From Protonemura montana (lineage: Eukaryota; Arthropoda; Insecta; Plecoptera; Nemouridae): 64,000 bases of DNA. A program made the translations under genes and the position numbers. The stretch spans positions 10,927,701-10,991,700 of the forward strand of contig OX387607.1 of assembly GCA_947568835.1 (NCBI GenBank). The letters are read 5' to 3'. This document shows, one piece after another, positions 57,673-64,000 of this stretch. Position 1 is the stretch's first letter. The number at the start of each line of letters is the position of its first letter. The notes beneath the pieces were generated by a model. The model saw only the letters and a program-made list of their open reading frames with translations, did no database searches and was not told the origin of the DNA.

Positions 57673-58092
57673 TGCGGTTTAACGACGCACTGTTTTGACA
57701 ACGGGTCCTGTGACACTGGTCTAATGGCGTCGGTGAATGAGCGGATAATTATGAGGATGATGTTGAACCTAACCTAGCAAAGAAAAGAGGAGGCGAAACC
57801 CGGTGCATGTAACCTACACCTGTCGATTAGTACCAAGGGGACCACCGGCTTAAAGTCCCGTCCGAGGGACGGTACAACTCAAATAGCACGATTCCGCCAC
57901 AAATCCATGCTGTCGAGAGGTTGATAAGCAAAGCAGGTTGATAATGAAGTTGATTTTCTAACTTTCATCCCTCCAACCTCTCTCCCGAACAGAAATGGTC
58001 ACCCATCCAGTACCTAACTCAGCGCAGTGTTGCTTAACTTCGGTGACCTTATGAGAACTGGTGTTTCCAACACGCCAAACTGTTCGGTTTTA
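57673..58092 (-). repeat. 5S-derived SINE, best full-length copy
   Basis: About 420 bp, reverse orientation. Its 5' part (about 57990-58092) reads on the minus strand 'gtttggcgtgttggaaacac', then 'ggtcaccgaagttaagcaac', 'actgcgctgagttaggtact' and 'ggatgggtgacc'. This follows animal 5S rRNA from about nucleotide 10 to 90. The central body (no known origin) holds 'ggttggagggatgaaagtta', 'cttatcaacctctcgacagc', 'gagttgtaccgtccctcgga' and 'taagccggtggtccccttgg'. The 3' part holds 'gacgccattagaccagtgtc' and 'caaaacagtgcgtcgttaaa'. SINEs with a 5S head are known as SINE3-type; this body is not one I recognise. The 3' part probably mimics a partner LINE. It has no coding capacity. Confidence 0.9.
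57997..58046 (-). promoter_or_regulatory. internal Pol III type 1 promoter of the SINE (A-box and C-box)
   Basis: On the minus strand 'gaagttaagcaacactgcgc' corresponds to the 5S A-box and 'ggatgggtgacc' to the C-box bound by TFIIIA, at about the spacing seen in 5S genes. These are the best-kept parts across the copies in this window. That fits their being needed for transcription. Confidence 0.65.
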
Positions 58093-59138
58093 CAATTTGG
58101 AATTAGTTTGAAATTTGATTACTTTTTGATTAATTTAAATCTATAGTTAAGCAAGTAAGATAGGGATTTTGTTCTTGATTTATGTTTTCTTACAAATAAA
58201 GTTTCTTAAATAGCTTAAGACCGTTTCTTGAATCATATTCAAAAAAATCCATTAGATCTCTGGCGAATACTTAAAATAGTATGTTTTGAACCATTTCAAA
58301 TCTCACTCAGTGAATTGAAAATAACTTAATAATAAAAAAATAAAAACAGTCCTTGGTATAAACCTATAAACCAACAATCAGTAAGCAAAAAAGTTGAGCT
58401 CTGCGCAAAAATTACTCAATTTCCAGTCGCCGTTGTATAGAAACTTGTCACCTCCTCGCTGCCATGAAACTGTCTTTTTCGTCAAAACAAAACGCGAAAC
58501 AAACTAGAGTGTATGCCACCGCAAACAATTACGGGTGCCTCATCTCTTTCGAATTGCACACCAGAAAAAAAAAAAACACGACTTTACATTACCGACCACA
58601 GACATATGGACCAAAATAGTGCCCACAACGGCAGCGCTATTTATATGTACATTTCATACAAGATTCGTCCTGGCTCATAACACATGTAGATATATACGTT
58701 TGATAATAGAACGAACAAAATATGCTTTTGTATGCCCCACAATGCAACGGACCAAAACAAAACAAAAAAACTAGCATATATAGTTATTTTGAAATGGTTA
58801 AAAGCACTTTTATGTCCAGATGTATATATATGTATAAACAAACAGACAGTCTAGGTTTTGAGTTGTTTGCCGTAATTACACAGTTTTGAGACACGAATTT
58901 GCTCACTACTTACTATGACATGAAAGCCCCGCGTTACCATGCCAACTACTTGTTATGCTGCTTAACTACCAAGTATATTACACGTCTATGTATAGAGAAA
59001 TATAACGAGTCCGCCGAGGTTCGAACCTGTGGTCCCGAAGGAGCTTTCATCTAGAACGTCATCATCATCAAAAGAGACGAGAAATGGCATTGCGTTTTAG
59101 TTTCTTTTCGTCCCACGCGAGAGCGCTAGTTGGCCTCG
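58093..59138. other. intergenic sequence
   Basis: AT-rich, no gene. 'cgaggttcgaacctgtggtc' at about 59016 looks like a tRNA T-arm (exact B-box GGTTCGAACC), but no A-box or cloverleaf could be placed upstream. Confidence 0.4.
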
Positions 59139-59145
59139 ATACTAC
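59139..59145. repeat. 7-bp target site duplication, left
   Basis: ATACTAC lies directly before the inverted-repeat element and is repeated directly after it at 59546-59552. Confidence 0.75.
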
Positions 59146-59545
59146 CGTTGAGTGTAGGTTATAGGTAGAGTTTCAACGTCAATGTTAAAGTCTCTGCGTG
59201 AAAAATTACTACCTTACCGACAAAAATGCAGAGTACCGGAAGTTCACGTTAAGTGGAGCCACTGTCGTATGAATTTTAATTTGGATATTTCTCGTAGGTT
59301 AACTCACTTTTGAAACTTTTCATGCTCAAAAAATCTTCATCAATGTTTACCTCAACGATTGATATACACGTAACAATATTAAGAAGCGAGTAAATACGAT
59401 AAATATCGAAATTAAATTTCATACGACAGTGGCTCCACTTAACGTGAACTTCCGGTACTCTGCATTTTTGTCGGTAAGGTAGTCATTTTTCACGCAGAGA
59501 CTGTAACATTGACGTTGAAACTCTACCTATAACCTACACTCAACG
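59146..59545. mobile_element. 400-bp foldback MITE
   Basis: The arms 59146-59290 and 59401-59545 are about 145 bp each and are reverse complements with roughly 97% identity (for example 'cgttgagtgtaggttatagg' and 'ggaagttcacgttaagtgga' in both). They flank a 110-bp AT-rich loop, and the element is flush with ATACTAC on each side. It has no coding capacity. A 7-bp duplication is unusual: hAT gives 8 and MULE 9. If the terminal CG is counted on the right, the duplication becomes CGATACTAC (9), which would suit a MULE-derived MITE. Confidence 0.85.
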
Positions 59546-59552
59546 ATACTAC
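59546..59552. repeat. 7-bp target site duplication, right
   Basis: ATACTAC directly follows the right arm and matches 59139-59145. Confidence 0.75.
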
Positions 59553-61552
59553 ATTGTATTATAATGGCTCACGAGCTCTGATTGGATTGGCTACGTGACG
59601 TCATTATGTGAGATGCTGGCGCTACATAATTAAGTACGGTGAGTGTGAAAATTAGAAACAAGTCTTGTTTTTGTAGTGGTTGTTGTAGCACAGTGGAATT
59701 TTTTTTTTGTGGCAAATTCCAATTGGTTTGCATGTTGCTTTTATATAATTAAATATAGAAATATCTTGCGAGATTCAAATTGGGAATGCAACGAGAATTG
59801 CAACATGTTAAAACAGAAAAAACTTCTTTCTAATCAATTCTCATGTTTGAAAAGTGTTTGATAGAAATTGGATGCTTTTACCAAACAAAATCAGAAACGA
59901 TTTCGAGCAACTTTTTGCTACCACCCGTTTCAATGCAGGTTTCAGGCAAATATCGTTCGGGAAATACAAATATTAAATCCAGATATTGTTAACGTTGAGC
60001 ACATGCAATATCAACCAGAATTAACGGCAAGATAATTAAAATTGATCTCTCAAAATGGTTCATTCATGTCGGTTTTTCTTTCAGACTTACTTAATTTGGA
60101 AATATTGCGAATTTTAATTTGGCGGGTTGAAAATATTTTTATTTATTTTACTCAAAAAAACATTCTTGAGCTCATGACTCTATGCGTTTACAGTTGAGCT
60201 TGAGTAACAGTTTACTGAACAAGAAGTTACCAAGACTTTAAGGAACCCGTGACTAAAAATGAGATGAGAACACAATTTCCACCTCGAAAAATAACTGCAA
60301 ATATTACCGGACAGTCAAAAGTTTCACGGCGGGCTAGATAAGAACTGACCTCACACTGACAAAACTTGGCCGGCGCAAAAACATCTCCAAAAACCAACTG
60401 ACTACGTCGAACATTCAAAAGTTGCCAACACGATCGAACCACCAGACAAACGCGACAGGGAATTCACAAGTTTTGAGCTCGACATCGTGCAAATCTACGT
60501 GGCCGGGAAAGGCAGGATGCGTGAAAGGTTCGCTCACGACATGCGTTTTGCATAATGCGTTCGGTAGCACGCATGGTGAAAATGTGTAGACGCAGTTTGT
60601 CCAGAGTTCGACATCGGAAAGGGGCGGAAACTGAATCGAAGTAGTGCAAACTTGCTCGACGTTATCATGCGAATTGAGTATTCTCGCCGGCTTTAAATTG
60701 ACTTTACTTTGGTACATTTTCAAGCGGGGAAATGCCTCTGGATTACAAAGATGTATTCACTTCCGGTTGCTGCTCTTTTTGAACAATTTATGATTAATAA
60801 CTAACTATCTGTAGTTAAACCCTGTTCTATGGAAAGTAGCCTAAATTCTTGTAACAGAAAATCTCCGGCCTTAAGTTTGCCAAAACTATAAAAAAATACA
60901 TATTTATAAGGACTGATAAAAACGGGATTTTCACATTCAAATTCGTCCTTAAAGCACAAAAACTACAATTCAGAAGGAGTATATTCTAGTGTATGTTTAA
61001 TATGTATATATACTTATTTATAAAGATATTAAGTCCTTTTAGTGGTACAAACTTTTTTTTTAACTAAAATAAAAGATACATGATTACAATTGTAAAATGT
61101 GCCCTTAATGGGCCTTTTTCACAATTTATTGAAATTTCTAATGATAGCAACCACTAAAAGAAAGCATGACAACCAATGAGCGTCGTCAAAACCAAGGTCC
61201 AAAGCCAGTAGAATATCTAACTGACCACTCCTATCTACTCTCGATATTTTCAACGCGATATTATCGCCATCTGCTTCGTTTTGCGGTTGCAACTGCACTT
61301 TAGTGCAACTGCAGCAAAACGATTATTAAAATGCACTTTACATTTGGGAATTGCTGGATAATCAAGTTGCAAATGGCGTGCTAAATCAATTTTGAAATTA
61401 GCTCTCATGTGCTAGCACCAGTAGCGGCACTGCAATCAGACATTTTTTTTTTGTTTTCCGTTTTCGACATTACCGTATTAAAGCCATTTACATTCAGATA
61501 GTGTGATAAAAATGGCACTTACTATTTATTCGAAGTTTTAACCCCAGCATGA
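59553..61552. other. intergenic sequence
   Basis: No gene. 60240-60720 is GC-richer with consecutive minus-strand frames (71 and 102 codons) lacking known domains. 'cgaagcagatggcgataa' (minus, 61262-61279) has an AGATGGCG core like a weak CTCF site. Confidence 0.35.
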
Positions 61553-61600
61553 AACCCCTAAACGCAACCCGCAGAACAGACTCGGCTCCTCCACCCCACG
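61553..61600 (+). repeat. 46-bp minisatellite, one unit
   Basis: 'acccctaaacgcaacccgca' followed by 'gaacagactcggctcctcca' and 'cccc' is one full unit of the family best seen at 39108-39218. Confidence 0.75.
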
Positions 61601-61892
61601 TCCTCATCCATTAACCAAAGCAAGGTCTCTTAACTACCTCCGAAAACCCTACCGCTGAAGATCGCTCTAGTACCCATGGACACCCATCCACGAAACGAAA
61701 CATATTTCAACCACGTCGTCGCGAGCAGCAAATAAATCATCCCACGTACAACGCTTCCCCACCCACACCGACCACCCTTCGAACACCTTTCTTCATCGAC
61801 TCTGCCAAGGTTATCCCCCTTCCCATTTCATCTACCACCCCTTTTCCAGCTTTAAAGTGAGTTACGGCCCAGACATCCGTCTCAACGCCTAT
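61601..61892. other. C-rich unique sequence
   Basis: Pyrimidine-rich DNA leads to a long C-run. It contains 'aaataaatcatccc', shared with 53079. No gene was recognised. Confidence 0.35.
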
Positions 61893-61916
61893 CCCCCCCC
61901 CCCCCCCCCCCCCCCC
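61893..61916. repeat. poly-C tract, 24 bases
   Basis: An uninterrupted run of 24 C, giving 24 G on the minus strand. Such tracts can form G-quadruplexes and are prone to length errors. Confidence 0.9.
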
Positions 61917-62039
61917 TCAGACGCCCATCTACCACAACCTTCATGTGTTTGCACACAGCTTATCGTTGCCGGTCCAAGCAGGGTCCACGTCGGTCGGCTC
62001 TACGGCGATGCTGAAGGCTAAACCGGCCGAAAATTCTCA

Positions 62040-62180
62040 AAGGGGCGGACACTCGCCGACGCCTCTGTTCTTGTAATTTTGTGACAGGGCGGTTGTTACA
62101 CTCCCTGCAAGGGAGCGGACTTTTTCAGTTTTCTTTGTGCTGGAAATTTCATGACAGGGTCCGTGCTTCGCTTTTCGTCG
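62040..62180. repeat. two diverged units of the 70-bp tandem repeat
   Basis: 'ggggcggacactcgccgacg', 'ttttgtgacagggcggttgt' and 'ccctgcaagggagcgga', followed by 'atttcatgacagggtc', correspond to the array at 16826-17098 in the same orientation. The family is therefore dispersed, not confined to one array. Confidence 0.7.
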
Positions 62181-64000
62181 TCCCTCTTCATCACAAGTTA
62201 CCCCATACAAACTATTTTCTTTGATGTGTTTTTCATTAATGTTCAATAAGTTGAAGGTGAATAATGTTCAATTGAGGTGAAAGTTGAAGGTGAGGTTGTG
62301 CGTTTTTACCAATGCGACTATTTCTAAAGGAGCTTGTTTTAATAAAAAAATTTGCTAGAGTTTTTGTTATTTTGCATGATTAAAATAACGCCGGTCTAGG
62401 CAGATTAATTTACGGTAATACCAACCTACTGCAATCACCTAAAATAATAACGACTGCACTCGACCGTATGTCATCTGGACTAACAGATGAAGATAGCTTG
62501 CTGTTACTGATCTAAGAAGCTTATGCCAGAGCGCACGTCAAGCGTTCCACATTTCCTAATTGACTCTTGCACGGCTGTTTATTCCGCCAGCGCCTTCTCG
62601 ATTTTCCACAGCGGTGACTCGAAACAAAAGAATTATTACTTGGAGCTGGTCGATAGTGTCCGCTTCATTTAGCAGGCGGTGATGGCCGACGATATGTCAT
62701 ATAGCGTCGGGTAAGAAAGTAATTTTCTCCGACCGCAGCAATTCGGAAATCTCGTGTAAAAATGATGGCCGACATCGTCGTTAGAGTTTATACGCAACTA
62801 CCCTGCGTTGCCGTTGACTCTTACGTGCCCGTATATATCTATCGATATATAAAGAGATTTCAGTCCCCGGTTGAAGAAATATGGCATCGTGTAAAAGTAG
62901 TCGAAGACGAAGTGTTATTGTAACTCCTATAATCGAATGTCTATCGGTGGGACCGTGAGGACTAGAGAGATGATTGAAGTTTGACGTCACTGCACGAATC
63001 TAATCTTCACGTTTTCAGCGTTCACAAACTCTTCGATTAACGAGAGGCGTTAATCCACGAATCGTACACACAAAGCCATCGCATGTTTTTTTGTTATTCT
63101 GTTGCCACTACAATGGTGACGGTGGCGGTGGGATTACGGTTGCATTCTAGGTGGCAGTGATAACAGCGAGAGTAACAACAGTGAATCGAGTGGTGACTTG
63201 GCAAACCACGCGGCCAAAGCCACGTCGATTGGTACTGTAATTCATGAAATTTACATAATATTTTCTATCGGATGATAGCGGTGCAAGGGATATGCGAAAA
63301 GTTTCATTCTTACATGTATCTAATTTGCATTTAGATTGCGATTTTCACGTGTTTTTTCTTGAAAAATTTTTTTTTTGGTGGGCTCTATCGTTTTCGTTCT
63401 ACTCGAAAGCAAGTTTTGTGCAATTTATAACATTTGTTTTGGTCCACGCGCAATATGGAAGGCGGTGAAAATTAAAAAAACGTAACAAATACCTCGTCGG
63501 CCTACTTGATCGTTGCATAAAAATGCAATCAGCTTTCAATGGCACGCGCGAAAAATAAATGAACGCGCTCCTCAAGGAACGCTTTCAATTTTCCAATAGG
63601 CGGAGGTATATAAAAGAAATATTTCATCAGCACTTTTTTCTCGGTCCTCTTTTTTTACAGGATTTCGCCGTATATAAAATAATATCCACGGCCCGTCATA
63701 ATCTAACGCTTTCATCTATTTTTATACGTTTCTCTCAATCTCCCACCAGCACTTTTTTTCTCTCCCCTTCAGACAGAAAAATAAATTCGGTCAACCGACA
63801 ATTTTCAAAGGGCCCTGCACTGCCCAGATTAACGTGGCTAACGAAATTACTTTTTATGTTGATTTGTACGCAAAAAAAACACACGCTCACATTTTATCCA
63901 TCGTACGAGACCGCGTATTAGGCCGCGCGCCAATTCGATAACTGGACGCGGGAAACATGTCGCTAATCGGTTAACGCAGCGTTAAGCGTTAACAGCCGCT
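62181..64000. other. intergenic sequence to the end of the window
   Basis: No gene supported. 62640-63240 contains CpG-bearing patches. The 120-codon plus frame at 63559-63921 is Phe/Ser-rich without a recognised domain. The end of the window is CpG-rich and holds GTTAACGC...GCGTTAAC as an inverted pair (about 63970-63993). Confidence 0.35.

Noticed and set aside
59000-59040. tRNA gene suggested by an exact B-box (GGTTCGAACC)
   Set aside because: No A-box, acceptor stem or anticodon arm could be placed in the 80 bases around it.
1-64000. CRISPR array, bacterial operon or prophage
   Set aside because: No regularly spaced direct repeats with unique spacers, no operon-like gene packing. The repeat content is that of an animal genome.
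1-64000. Known arthropod microRNA hairpins
   Set aside because: I looked for well-known mature sequences (let-7, miR-100, miR-125, miR-1, miR-9, bantam and similar) by eye and saw none; this was not an exhaustive scan.

Overview
This is a gene-poor stretch of an animal nuclear genome, most likely from an arthropod with a fairly large, repeat-rich genome. It is AT-rich with scattered CpG-rich islands, and I found no convincing multi-exon host gene, no rRNA gene and no intact tRNA gene. The arthropod assignment is an inference. It rests on LINE tails and a Sola-type transposon of a kind common in invertebrates, a SINE whose head resembles animal 5S rRNA, and several motifs like the insect CTCF core. 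The species cannot be named from the sequence alone. Almost all of the short open frames in the window look like chance frames or repeat translations.

The one intact protein-coding gene is the transposase of a complete 3,780-bp DNA transposon (2213-5992). The element has terminal inverted repeats of about 480-490 bp that are nearly identical, a 4-bp GTTT target duplication, and one uninterrupted 689-codon frame on the minus strand. The 4-bp duplication, the long TIRs and a D...D...D transposase with Cys/His clusters point to the Sola superfamily, probably Sola2-like. The intact frame and matching TIRs suggest recent insertion.

The most interesting structure is a dispersed SINE family of about 420 bp whose 5' end derives from 5S rRNA and keeps the A-box and C-box of the type 1 Pol III promoter. 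The best copy is 57673-58092 (minus). At least ten further copies or fragments lie at about 1411, 10515, 14068/14155, 19320, 33151/33501, 43265, 46984, 49512, 52020 and 53546. One copy is split by a LINE-like insertion (33256-33500), and one locus carries a head fragment and a tail fragment in opposite orientations (14068-14265).

Other mobile or repeated DNA comprises: two LINE 3' ends (7706-8013 plus; 24269-24647 minus); a 400-bp foldback MITE with a flush 7-bp duplication (59146-59545); a 273-bp MITE-like inverted repeat (51030-51302); an inverted repeat at 9251-9530; an unclassified interspersed repeat with three copies (22441, 24905, 54355); a dispersed 46-bp minisatellite (8081, 8226, 39108, 49486, 61553); a 70-bp tandem repeat (16826-17098) with relatives at 62040; and a short motif repeated at 12706, 13017 and 46926.

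The remainder is apparently unique intergenic or intronic sequence. GC-rich, CpG-containing islands (for example 6891-7150, 13240-13650, 21570-21900, 33770-34080, 61600-61930) and several CTCF-like motifs (38482, 45991, 47490, 53250) are the best candidates for regulatory DNA.
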